From contig NC_020453.1 of the NCBI RefSeq assembly GCF_000344805.1, positions 1,674,001-1,738,000 on the forward strand: a stretch of DNA of 64,000 nucleotides, in the 5' to 3' direction. Positions 17,427-27,200 of the stretch are shown piece by piece. The notes beneath the pieces are model-generated. The model searched no databases. It had not been told where the DNA came from and saw nothing but the letters and a program-made list of their open reading frames with translations. Each line of letters opens with the position of its first letter. Within the stretch, counting starts at the first letter, position 1. The position numbers were made by a program, and so were the translations under genes. The stretch comes from Bradyrhizobium oligotrophicum S58 (GTDB lineage: Bacteria > Pseudomonadota > Alphaproteobacteria > Rhizobiales > Xanthobacteraceae).

Positions 17427-19358
17427 CTATGGCCGTGGCTGTCCGAGCGCGCGGTAGATCGTATTTCTGGACACGCCGAGACGCCGCGCGGTCTCGCTGA
17501 CATTGCCCGACGTTTCCGCGTAGACCATCAGGATGCGGGCGCGCTGGACGTCCTGGAGCGATCCTGCAGCCGGCGGTGCAGCAGCTGGACCGAGCATGGT
17601 GTCGACGCAGGCCAGGTCGATCATCCCGCTGGACACGCCGAGCGTGAGGCGGGCCAGCATGTTGCCGAGCTCGCGGATGTTGCCGTGCCAATGGTTCGGC
17701 GCAAGTCGCGCCAGCGCCTCGGGCGTGATGTCGCATGCGGGATCGATCTTGCGCAACAATTGGCGCGCGATGGCGTCGAAGTCGCAGCGGTCGCGCAGGC
17801 GCGGCAGCCGGACCTCGAGCGTGTTGAGGCGGTAGAGCAGGTCGGAGCGGAAGCGCCCCTCGGCGATGGCCCGGTCGAGCGCGGCATTGGTCGCAGACAC
17901 CAGGAAGACATCGACCTTGTAGGCGGAGCCGCCGACCGGCCGCACCGTCCAGTCATCGAGAAGCCGCAGCAGCACGCCCTGGAGCGCGACCGGCATGTCG
18001 CCGATCTCGTCGAGAAACAGCGTGCCGCCGTTCGCCTCCTTGACCAGCCCGCCTGCGCCGCCCTGTCGCGCGCCGGTGAACGCGCCGTCGGCATAGCCGA
18101 ACAGCTCGGCCTCGACCAGGCTGTCGGGCAGGGCGGCGCAATTGATTGCGACGAACGCGCCGGCGCGTCCGCTGGCGGCATGCGCATGGCGCGCCAGCTG
18201 TTCCTTGCCGGTCCCGGTCTCACCGCGGATCAGGATCGGCATCTTGCGTATCGCCGCGCTTTCGACGCGCCGGACGATCGCGAGCACGTTCGGGTCCTGG
18301 GCGACGAAGCCGGGGCTCTTGTTGCTCGTCGGCTTTGCTGGAGGGGACGATGTCTGCGCGTTTCGCGACGGAGCCGACAGCGGGATGTCGCCGCGCTGAC
18401 GAGGCTCTTTCGCGGTGGAGCTGCTGCGATCCATCGCTGCGCGCCGCCGGGCATGCATGACGACGATCGCGCCCACACCGGTGCTGCCGTGCTTGACCAG
18501 TTCGAAGCTCGCATGCGGCAGGATCTCCCTGAGCTTGGCCGGCCAGTCCTCGAACTGGACCGTCTTCAGGAAGCGCGTCGGCGCGTCGCCGTCGGTGTTG
18601 AGGCCGTTGTCCCTCATGGCGCGCAGCCCGCGCTCGGTCGCATGCAGGATGGCGCCGCGCCGGTCGAGCAGGATGCATTCCTCCGTGGCCCATGACGCGC
18701 GCTTGGCGATGAAATCGCACAGCAGCTGCTCCTTGTCCTGCCGGTCCTGCTGCGCAAGCACGCTCTCGACGTGATGGCCGACCGCAACCGCCAGCGCCAG
18801 GCTCTGCGGATTGAACGTGCTCGCCGGACCCGAGATGTCGACGACGCCGAGCAGCTCGCCGTCGCTCGGGTCGTGAACCGGAACGGCGGCGCAGGTCCAG
18901 CGCTGGACCTCGGTGCAGAAATGCTCGGCGCCGTGGATCTGGACGGGTCGCGATTCAGCCAGCGCCGCGCCGATGGCGTTGGTGCCGATGTCCGCCTCGC
19001 TCCAGCGTCCGCCGTGCTCCAGATGCACGGTGCGGCCGGCGTCGATGACCCTGGCATCGCCCTGGGTATCGACGATCAGGCCGGTCGGATCGGTGAGGAT
19101 CATGATCGAGCCGGCTTCGCTCAGGAACGTCTTCGAGTTCTGCAGCGCGCAGCGGGCGGCATGGCGGAGCGATGCATTCTTGGAGCGCTGGCGAAACAGT
19201 TCGGCCTCCGCGACCAGCGGCGCCTTGGCGCGATCGACGGTGATGCGGTGCTGCCTGGAGCGCTGCCACGACGCGGCCACCGTCGATCTCAGTTCGCCCG
19301 AGAGCGTGCCGCGCTCGACGAATTTCTGCCATGCGGCCCGTACGTCTCGTTGGTCCAT
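17427..19358 (-). CDS. Sigma-54-dependent activator, AcoR/MimR type (regulator 2)
   Basis: This 643-residue protein is a paralogue of regulator 1 with the same layout: an N-terminal GAF-type sensor (about 60-215), a PAS-like segment (about 220-290), an AAA+ domain with GETGTGKE (about 381), GAFTGA (about 424) and [13 protein letters not shown], and a Fis-type helix-turn-helix at the end (NVSETARRLGVSRNTIYRAL). The DNA-recognition helix is almost the same as in regulator 1, while the sensor halves differ more. It converges on groEL. It may respond to a different inducer at the same palindrome, or form mixed oligomers with regulator 1; both ideas are inference. Confidence 0.92.
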   Translation of the reverse strand: MDQRDVRAAWQKFVERGTLSGELRSTVAASWQRSRQHRITVDRAKAPLVAEAELFRQRSKNASLRHAARCALQNSKTFLSEAGSIMILTDPTGLIVDTQGDARVIDAGRTVHLEHGGRWSEADIGTNAIGAALAESRPVQIHGAEHFCTEVQRWTCAAVPVHDPSDGELLGVVDISGPASTFNPQSLALAVAVGHHVESVLAQQDRQDKEQLLCDFIAKRASWATEECILLDRRGAILHATERGLRAMRDNGLNTDGDAPTRFLKTVQFEDWPAKLREILPHASFELVKHGSTGVGAIVVMHARRRAAMDRSSSTAKEPRQRGDIPLSAPSRNAQTSSPPAKPTSNKSPGFVAQDPNVLAIVRRVESAAIRKMPILIRGETGTGKEQLARHAHAASGRAGAFVAINCAALPDSLVEAELFGYADGAFTGARQGGAGGLVKEANGGTLFLDEIGDMPVALQGVLLRLLDDWTVRPVGGSAYKVDVFLVSATNAALDRAIAEGRFRSDLLYRLNTLEVRLPRLRDRCDFDAIARQLLRKIDPACDITPEALARLAPNHWHGNIRELGNMLARLTLGVSSGMIDLACVDTMLGPAAAPPAAGSLQDVQRARILMVYAETSGNVSETARRLGVSRNTIYRALGQPRP

Positions 19359-20150
19359 TCGGCTCCTCCAACGTGTCGATTCCGCCGCCCACGACCGAGA
19401 CGCCTCGCGATCGATCCCGAAAGCGAATTTTCGGTGGGGCGAACAGCGCCATCGATCACGCCGCGACGGTCGACTCTTTCGAGTCGTTCGAACCTGAGAC
19501 TTCCAAATTGTCGGAAAATCGGCGCGCGCATGCGCAGCATCAGGGCGGACGGAGCCGGCCCATCAACCACCTCGCGTTTCACTTCCCCGACGTTCCCGCG
19601 CCTTGTCGACGCTGGTAACGACCGACCTTATACGCGTTGGTCGATTGCGCAAAGCGGAACTCACCATGTGGTGGATCAATTCATGCGACAACCAGAAGTG
19701 TATATCGATGAACGCTGTCCAGCCACGTTGACACGGGACATCGAGCGGCGCCCCTCATCGTGCGATGCGACATGGATTGAGCACGTCTCATGGCTGCGAT
19801 GTATTAGCCGGCTACTACAATCGTGTTCTTCTACCGTTGCAGGGATGCCGGCAACTGCACGCTTTGTGCAGAAGAAACCACGATGTGTAGTCCGAGTTTG
19901 TTGCGGCCATAGCGCCGTTTCACCCTGGGACTGTTGATTTAGAATGGTTCTTACCGGTCCCCGGTTAGGAACCGCCAATTGTGGCACCCTTTTCCCATCT
20001 GGTCGCAAGCGAAATTCGTGCGGTAAACTGCTCGACGGGCAGCGCGGGAGCTGTATAGCGAGACAAGTTCGACGAAGGATGCCGCGCTTCGAGGTCAAGT
20101 TTCTCACCGGAGGTGGAGGTGACCGATATCCGATCGCTTGGTGAGGATGC
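19359..20150. other. Gene-poor region with a possible transposase scrap
   Basis: About 790 bp without a supportable gene. A 6-4-6 palindrome (CGACTC/GAGTCG) is at 19471-19486, about 115 bp upstream of regulator 2. On the minus strand near 20110-20158 about 13 codons read NEHPHQAIGYRSP, like the C terminus of IS3/IS481-type transposases, but no more of the element is recognisable. Base composition is lower in GC than the neighbouring operons. Confidence 0.4.
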
Positions 20151-20633
20151 TCATTCATCGAGCAACAAGCGTGTCGGGCAGTCGATGTTGAACTTATAAG
20201 TACGATTTGCAGGCTCTATCCTGCACTGGTTCAGTGGCGCAGCGTCTCTAATCCAGAAGTGGTAGAGGTACATAGTGCACTCAGACTCGCCCACCGCAGG
20301 ATGATTGCACTGAAGTGGAATTTCAATCGTTTGTCTCGCGAATACCTCGTCATCCGGCCATACATCGCTCTCATATTGCAATAGAGGAAGATCTGTTCCG
20401 AAGGACACAGTCCACCTTCCCCACGCTATCGCGCGATCCGCATCCATCGTCGAGTTGCGGCTCGGGAAATGAATTGCTCTGATGCGTACAGGGAAATCGC
20501 CTCGACCCAACTTGGTCCAGTCTTTCCAATTTGTTTCTGCCGTGATTGCTGGAGTAGCAAGAACGGTCAGCCAGATAGCTGCAGTGTAGCAAAAGAGTAT
20601 TTGACGAATCGTGCTTGCGTGCGAGGTGCGCAT
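20151..20633 (-). CDS. Hypothetical secreted protein
   Basis: This encodes 160 residues starting at 20633. The N terminus has a basic region, a hydrophobic core (FCYTAAIWLTVLATPAITA) and a likely signal-peptidase site after Ala about 32. The mature part has four or so cysteines (QCNH, ECTM, QCRI, DCPT) that could form disulfides in the periplasm. No family is recognised. The ribosome site is weak. It lies downstream of another small secreted protein on the same strand (31-bp gap), so the two may form a pair. Confidence 0.55.
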   Translation of the reverse strand: MRTSHASTIRQILFCYTAAIWLTVLATPAITAETNWKDWTKLGRGDFPVRIRAIHFPSRNSTMDADRAIAWGRWTVSFGTDLPLLQYESDVWPDDEVFARQTIEIPLQCNHPAVGESECTMYLYHFWIRDAAPLNQCRIEPANRTYKFNIDCPTRLLLDE

Positions 20634-20664
20634 TGTTGAGCTTTCTTTTCGGAAGTCGCACGAA

Positions 20665-20988
20665 CTACCTGCAACTTGCTGCACATGACCGATTGTCTGA
20701 TAGGCACGTATCGTAGCCAGACGCGTGAGTTGCTTCACATGCAGTCCGGGCGTCCCTTTTGCAGGGTTCGATCTGCGATGCCACGGGCCGGTAATCGCAC
20801 AGTCGTACGAAGGGCTCAGCACATTCGTTGATTTCTTGATCGATACGTGTCTTGTAGCTTCGGAGCTCTTCGCCGCATTTCCGAACGCACGCTGGGCTGG
20901 GTTGCGCAGCGGCGAAAGAGATCATGAAATTGGCGGCAATCGCTATAGCGAAGATAATCAATATTGCGCTGAAGCACGGGGATTTCAT
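20665..20988 (-). CDS. Hypothetical small secreted Cys-rich protein
   Basis: This 107-residue protein has a clear Sec signal peptide (hydrophobic IILIIFAIAIAANFMISFA-like core, cleavage near AAA-QPSP). The mature domain of about 80 residues has eight cysteines in a CVRKC...C...C...C...C...C...C pattern, suggesting a disulfide-bonded helical fold. The function is unknown. It is the first of two small secreted-protein genes on this strand. Confidence 0.6.
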   Translation of the reverse strand: MKSPCFSAILIIFAIAIAANFMISFAAAQPSPACVRKCGEELRSYKTRIDQEINECAEPFVRLCDYRPVASQIEPCKRDARTACEATHASGYDTCLSDNRSCAASCR

Positions 20989-21598
20989 CGATTTTTCCTC
21001 GCCAGCAATGTCGTTTATGTTCTTTACTAAATTGATAGAAGAGGCGAATCATTGATTTGCATCAATCATAAATTGTGGAGAGTTTGATTGCTGTGACCGT
21101 GCTGGACCTCAACGGCCGAGCTGATTGGTGAAGGGAGGCGCTTTCGATTGTTGTCGGCATCGACGCGATCGAGAACGTCAATCGCAGGACGCTCGATCTT
21201 GTCGTCGCCGACCGTGGCGTCGGCAAACGGTTTTCAGAATCAGCTCGTATTCATGAGCTCCCGGCCGAACATGCATCACCAATTGGCACTCGCGTCTTGG
21301 CGCGCACCGAATTCGTCGAGCACGGTCATCTATGTCGACACGCCTTGTATGTTCCTCGGTCGCATGGCGAGCAGCCCCTGCGCGAGACGGAGGATGCCTT
21401 CCGAAGAGTTCCCAGCTTTATGTTGGTGTCTTACTGGGAACGTTCGATGTCGCAACGGCTGGAAACGGACGAGGCGGTTAGCCGCCGCAGGTGAAAGGCT
21501 GCCGCAAACCGCCGGCCTGGTGGCTGTGGGCTTGAGAAAAATGGAAGGGCCGCTCGGTGTGAGATCATCACCGAGGGGGCCACGGAGCAGCGCCGCCA
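20989..21598. other. Intergenic region, no gene supported
   Basis: About 610 bp lie between the Cys-rich secreted protein and the end of the CadC-like regulator gene. Open frames on the plus strand (about 21148-21630 and a second frame ending at 21494) have no recognisable protein character or good ribosome site. A decayed gene is possible because one frame (about 21150-21494) stays open. Confidence 0.4.
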
Positions 21599-23341
21599 TC
21601 ACTGCGCCGGCAAGCCTGCGTCGACCATGAGCTGAACGATGCGGCCGGCGGCCTCGCGATACACCGGGCTGGTGTTCTTCATCGGCGGCGCCACGTTGAG
21701 CGCCGTCGTGCCGGGCCGCAGCTTCAGTCCCTTCTGGATCGCCGCTTTGGCCTCCTCGGTCTGACCGGCCCTCTGGTAGGTGGCGGCCAGGAGCAAATAC
21801 GGACGTCCGGACGCGGCCGTGATGGCGATCGAGCGCTGCAGCCACGGCAGGGCGTCGTCGGCGCGATCCATCATCATGTAGGCCCACCCGACACCGAGCA
21901 GCCACGTCCAGCGTGAGACCGCCGGCGTGTCGTAGCGATCGGCCTGCTGGAAGGTCGCAAGCGCATCCTCGAAGCGGCCAAGGTGCAGCTGCCCCAGACC
22001 GACGAGATACAACGCGAGCCCGTCCCACGGATCGAGGCTCAGGGTTCTGGCGCAGATGACGAGGCTTTCGACGAAACGATTGGTCGCACTGAGGAAGCGG
22101 CAATAGGTCTCGAGCACCGCAATCGAGTTCGGCTTCGCGCGCAGGGCGCGCTCCAGGTTCGCGGCCGCCTGGGCCTCGGCCGCGGCGGCGGCATCGGGAT
22201 TGTACCAGACCATCTGGATGCCGCGCATCTGCAGCGCGGCAAGCGCGACCGCCGCGTCGACATTGTCGGGCTGCTCGGCGAGCGCATTCTGCAGCATGGT
22301 CTGCGCCATGCCGAAGCGCTCCTGCGTCACGCTGTTGATCGATGCGGTCGCCTGCTCGATGGCGACCTTGGCGCCGCCGGCCCTGGCACTGAGATCGGCG
22401 GGCGATGTTCCGGCCTCCGTCAGCTCGTTGAGACGGCGCGCCAGCACGTCGCCCACGCCTGCGGCGAGCCGTGTCTGCTGCAGCCGCGGGTCGCGCTCGT
22501 CGGCGTCGACGGAGATGACCGCGACCGCTTCGACCTTGCCGGTGGCGGTCTGGATCAGGCGCGTTCGCAACGTCCATGATGGTCCGCTGCGCTGCAGCTC
22601 ACCGCGGATCTCGAAATCCGGCGACGCCGCGGGCGCGGCGGCCTGCTCCGGCTGCGCTGCCGCCGGTCGCGGCGCGATCACGCTGATGGTGTTGATCCTG
22701 GCGAAGCCGTCGGTCAGGCGGCCGGCGATCTCCGTTGCCATCATCGGCCCGATCGGGTCATCGCTTGCGTCGGTCAGCGCCATCACTGCGACCACCGGCG
22801 GCGTGCGCTTGAAGATGAGGTCCGATCTCAACAGCGGCGCGGCGGCCGCAAGCCCGACGATGGCGCAAAGTCCCGCGACGGCGATGACCGCCATCCGTCC
22901 GCCGAGCGCCGGCAGCCATGATGATCTCGCCGGCACTGTGGCCGGCTGCGCGGGCGAGGGGGAGCCGAGGTCGAGCCCGGCGGCCGTGGCGGTCTCGGAC
23001 GGGTCGACATCGGGCGAAGGGGCCGGGACGTCGGCCGCCGCCGCGACGTCGGCCGTGAAGATGTATCCTCCTCCGGATGCCAATTTGATCGTCTGCCGCC
23101 GGTCGTCGCCGAGCGCGCTGCGGATCTCCCGGATGCATTGAAACAGGCTGTCCTCGCCGACATGGATGTCCGGCCAGACCGCCTCCATCAGCTCCTGCTT
23201 GCTGAGCACGCGCCCGGGGTTGGCGACCAGCAGCCGCAGCATCTCGAACGTCTTCGGGCGCAGCTTGACCGGCGCGCCATCAGGTCCGCGCAGCTCGGCG
23301 TGTTGCTGGTCGAGCTCGAACCCGGCAAAGCGAAGTATCAT
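21599..23341 (-). CDS. CadC/ToxR-like membrane regulator with TPR domain
   Basis: This 580-residue protein has an N-terminal OmpR-type winged helix (1-100, with FEMLRLLVANPGRVLSKQEL and a GGGYIF wing), a Pro-rich linker (105-145) and one transmembrane helix (about 150-171). A periplasmic part follows, first resembling the CadC/adenylate-cyclase-associated fold and then several TPR repeats (about 320-575). Such proteins bind DNA from the membrane. It is divergent from the giant adhesin gene across 876 bp, and that gap has two pairs of 10-bp direct repeats of the sort OmpR-type winged helices bind. Regulation of the adhesin is therefore likely but unproven. Confidence 0.88.
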   Translation of the reverse strand: MILRFAGFELDQQHAELRGPDGAPVKLRPKTFEMLRLLVANPGRVLSKQELMEAVWPDIHVGEDSLFQCIREIRSALGDDRRQTIKLASGGGYIFTADVAAAADVPAPSPDVDPSETATAAGLDLGSPSPAQPATVPARSSWLPALGGRMAVIAVAGLCAIVGLAAAAPLLRSDLIFKRTPPVVAVMALTDASDDPIGPMMATEIAGRLTDGFARINTISVIAPRPAAAQPEQAAAPAASPDFEIRGELQRSGPSWTLRTRLIQTATGKVEAVAVISVDADERDPRLQQTRLAAGVGDVLARRLNELTEAGTSPADLSARAGGAKVAIEQATASINSVTQERFGMAQTMLQNALAEQPDNVDAAVALAALQMRGIQMVWYNPDAAAAAEAQAAANLERALRAKPNSIAVLETYCRFLSATNRFVESLVICARTLSLDPWDGLALYLVGLGQLHLGRFEDALATFQQADRYDTPAVSRWTWLLGVGWAYMMMDRADDALPWLQRSIAITAASGRPYLLLAATYQRAGQTEEAKAAIQKGLKLRPGTTALNVAPPMKNTSPVYREAAGRIVQLMVDAGLPAQ

Positions 23342-23430
23342 TCAGCAGACTCTCGGAACGCCGGGCTGTCCGGGCGATAGCGTGCCCATAAGTCGCAAAA
23401 CCATAGACCGAAATCGGGTCGAAGCGAAAA

Positions 23431-23448
23431 TTTCAGAAAACATCAGAA
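23431..23448 (+). promoter_or_regulatory. Candidate operator, tandem 10-bp repeat (copy 1)
   Basis: TTTCAGAAAACATCAGAA contains two TCAGAA cores spaced by exactly 10 bp, the periodicity recognised by head-to-tail OmpR-type winged helices. It lies 90 bp upstream of the regulator start on the minus strand, fitting autoregulation. Confidence 0.55.
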
Positions 23449-23683
23449 ATGCCGTCTCTATCATAATACCGTTTAGCTCGATGATTTGACGTTGGCCCAC
23501 GTCTTTCCCCGCCTCCGCTTCAGCGAGCAAAGGAGCCCGCCGTCAGCCGTTCGCAAGAGGCGCGCGGCAGCCGCCGATGGCAATTTACGGGGTCGCTTCG
23601 GGGACATTCCGGCCCTGGCTGTAATGGCAGGTGTAATCCGGTCACAAGTGGATCGGGCAGCTTTGCGCGCCCTTACATCAATA

Positions 23684-23701
23684 TTTCAGAAAATTTCAGA
23701 A
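23684..23701 (+). promoter_or_regulatory. Candidate operator, tandem 10-bp repeat (copy 2)
   Basis: TTTCAGAAAATTTCAGAA repeats copy 1 with 16 of 18 bases identical and the same 10-bp period, 253 bp away and 516 bp upstream of the adhesin start. Confidence 0.55.
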
Positions 23702-24217
23702 TCCAGCCCGGGCTTCCTCAGGACATCCCATCGTGCAGATGAGACACGAATGCTCGAAGGAATGACCGTCCGACAATGACCTGAACAGGTCTTGCAGGAG
23801 GTCTTCGCCGCGACCCAACGACGGCAGGGGCATGACGCTGAGCACGGACGAGATTCTGGATCATCCGGCCGACGAGCTGAGCGTTCGCGGTCGGCCGCAA
23901 TCGCTGCCCGCGATGCGCGAGGCCGCTGCTCTGGCCGATCTTCGCGACCCGGCCGTGATGGTTAACAGCACAGGCCGCGCTCGCGCAACGTCTTCCCAGT
24001 CCGGTCGGGGCCCGGAATGCGGGACCATCCTCGGTGCAGCTTCCCGCGCCTGTGCAGGGCGCGATCGCCGGTCAGTCGTGGGGGCGGCGCTTGCATGAGG
24101 CCGGATTCAGCCGCGGACCATTTTTTGAGGGGCGGGGCGAGCGACCTGCCCAGCGCCGCCGGCGCTCTCTGACGCTTGCATACGAGTTGGACGCATTTGT
24201 CGAACGAGGATATTTGG

Positions 24218-27200
24218 ATGTCGGAAACGACGATCAGGACGGCTGGTAGTTTTTCGTCGGATACGTCGCACGCCTCATCGATTGCGGATTCGAAAGCCGT
24301 CGAGGCAGGCACGCTGGCGGATGCCCACGCCATGTTCGATGCCGGCCAGGCGGGCACAGGCCAGCGTCAGGCCAATTCGGTCGGAAGAGCCGACGCCACC
24401 AGCCGGCAGCTGTCGCAAGACGATCCGCCGGCGCGACCGGCCGGCGACGCTTCGCGCAGCGACGATCGGTTCGTTCTGCTGGCTGCCGGCAAGGATGCGG
24501 TTGTACAGGCCGCAACGACTGCCTCGCAGCAGGCCGCGCAAGTCATTGGACGCGTCGTCGACACCAAGGGCCACGTGGTCGTCATCCGCAACGGCGTCGC
24601 CATCGCGCTCAATGATGGCGACGTGCTGCGGAAGGGCGACGTCGTTCAGACCGATCGCGACGGCGGGGCCAGCCTTGTCTTCAAGGACGGCAGCGTTTTT
24701 CAGCTCGGGCACGACTCGCGCCTGGCGCTGACCGAGTTCAGTTACGGCCAGCCTGGGACGGCCAATCAGGAGCTCTTCAGCCTGCTCCAGGGGGCATTCA
24801 CCTTCGCGTCCGGCGCGATCGCGCGCACCGGCGACATGCGCGTCGGCGTGGCGTCCGCTTCGGTCAAGATCCTGGGCGGCATTGGCGGCGCTGATATTGC
24901 CGATCTCGACGGTGCCGTCACGCTGTCCATCTTCCATCAGGACCGGGGGCTGAGCCGCGCAACGATCTACGACCAGAACGGCGATCCCGTCGCGGCGATC
25001 AGCGGCGACGGCGGCAAGCTGACCCTGACATCCACGAACTCCTCACATCTCGACACCGAGATTCAGGCCAAGTCGGATGCCGACAGGGTGTTCGAGTCCG
25101 ATACGCTCAATCGACTCCTGCAGATCAAGACGCGCGCGGGAGAGTTCGTCGACTCCGGGGCCATCGGTACGCACGGCTCGTCATCTGCATTGACCGGCGA
25201 CGACGATGGCGGCCAGGGCGAGTCTCCTCACACGTCTGTCGACTATGCTCCGGCTGCAAATTTTCCAGGTGCTGACAATTTCTTCGCGCGAGACGGCTTC
25301 TCTGGAAATCGCCCCGCAAACCCGCCTGTCACGTTCGGGCCGGTCAACCACGCGCCGGTGCTCGACCTCCATGCCCATGCGGCCGGAGTGTCTGCTCTCG
25401 AGCAGACGCCGATTGTGGTCGTGCCGCAACTGACTCTGACCGATGACGACAGCACGACGCTGCTGCAGGCGACGGTCAAGATCACCGGCCATTTCGAGCC
25501 CGGCAAAGATGTCCTGTCCTTTGCCGGCACGTCCGCGATCGAAGGCAGTTTCGACGCCGGCACCGGGACTTTGACGCTGCGCGCCGTGCCCGGCCACGCC
25601 ACAAGCCTGGCCGACTTTCAGGTGGCACTTCGCACAGTCAGCTACACCTATGCCGGCGACGCGCCTTCGACATCGTCGCGCACGCTCACCGTCACCGTGC
25701 AGGACGTCGACGGCACTGCGCATGGCGGACACGATCTCGCGTCCGCTTCGATCACGCTGACCATCACGGGCATCAACGACGCGCCGGCGCTCGCGCCGGG
25801 CGAAGTCTCATTTGTTGCCGCCGAGCAGGTCGCGACGGTCGTCGCGCCACACTTGTTGCTGTCGGATGTCGACAGCACGACGCTCGATCATGCCGCAATC
25901 CAGATCACCGGCAACTATCTGCATGGCGAGGACGTGCTGTCGTTTACCGACACGGCGCAGATCCACGGGTCCTTCGACGCTGCGACTGGCACGCTGACCT
26001 TGACCGCGCGCGCCGGCCAGTCACCGACGGTTGCCGATTTCGAAGCCGCGCTGCGGTCGGTCACCTATACCGACACCAGCGACAATCCGTCATCGCTGAC
26101 CCGTACGCTGACCATCACCGTGCAGGATGCCGATGGCACCGCCCATGGCGGGCACGACACGACGGTGCGCACCGTCACCCTGACGGTGACCCCCGTCAAC
26201 GATCCGCCAGCCATCACCGGCGAAACCGATCCGGCCGTCGTCGCCGAACTCGCGGACGCGCATGCGCAATCCGTCGGTCCGATCACGGGCACGCTGTCGG
26301 CTGATGACCGCGATATCGGCGACGTCCTGACCGGGCACGTGGCGGCGTCCGCGATCGTCAGCTACAGCGGCGGAGCGCTGCCATCCGGAGTCGACATCGA
26401 CGCGTTGCGCGATGCGGCCGCGATCTCGTTCGACAGCGCCACGACCACGATCAGTGGCGGCGCCAACACGCTGGCATGGACCTATCATCCCGCCCAAGCC
26501 AATCTGGACTGGCTGGCCGCCGGCGAGACGCTGACCATCACCTATCTGGCGGATGTCACCGACGGCACGGCTCACGTCGGCAGTCAGCCGCTGACGATCA
26601 CCGTTACCGGCAGCAACGACGCGCCCGCCATCGTCGCCGCGCAGACTGCGGCCATGGTGACCGAGGGTGTCGGGACGGATGCGCAAGGACAACTGCACGC
26701 CGGCGGCAGCTTCGATTTCTCCGACCTCGATCTCTCCGACACCCACTCCGCATCAGTCACGTTGCTGAGCACGACCGCTCCCGGCGGCGCCGCGCTCGGG
26801 ACCATGGATGCGCAGATCGACACCGATACGGTCAATGGCGCCGGCGGTCAGGCGGGCTGGAGCTACCACGTCGACAACAGCGCGGTGCAGTTCCTCGCGG
26901 CCGGCGAGAGCGTGGTCGAGACCTACCGGGTCACGGTTCGCGACGGCCACGGCGGAACGGTGAGCCGCGACGTCAGCGTCACCATAAGCGGTGCCAACGA
27001 CGCACCCGTGATCACCACGGCTCAAGCCACGGGCGCAGTGACCGAGGACGTTGCCGCCGATGCGCTCGGACAGCTGCACGCCACCGGCGCCGTCAATTTC
27101 GGCGATGTCGATCTGACTGATAATCACACCGTCTCGGTCGCGCTCGTCAGCTCCACCAATGCTGGCGGCGTCGCGCTGGGCACGATGAGCCCGCAGCTGA

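Larger units (their letters stand above)
23342..24217. other. Long divergent promoter region of regulator and giant adhesin
   Basis: This 876-bp stretch has no supported gene. It contains the two tandem-repeat operator candidates at 23431-23448 and 23684-23701. Its AT-rich segments contrast with the GC-rich flanks. A short plus-strand frame at 23832-24098 has no recognisable content. Confidence 0.55.

Noticed and set aside
15505..17736. 743-codon minus-strand frame opposite groEL
   Set aside because: The GroEL reading is unambiguous; the antisense frame also runs into regulator 2 in a different frame.
21148..21630. 160-codon plus-strand frame downstream of the CadC-like regulator
   Set aside because: No ribosome site and no protein-like composition; it also runs into the 3' end of the regulator gene on the other strand.
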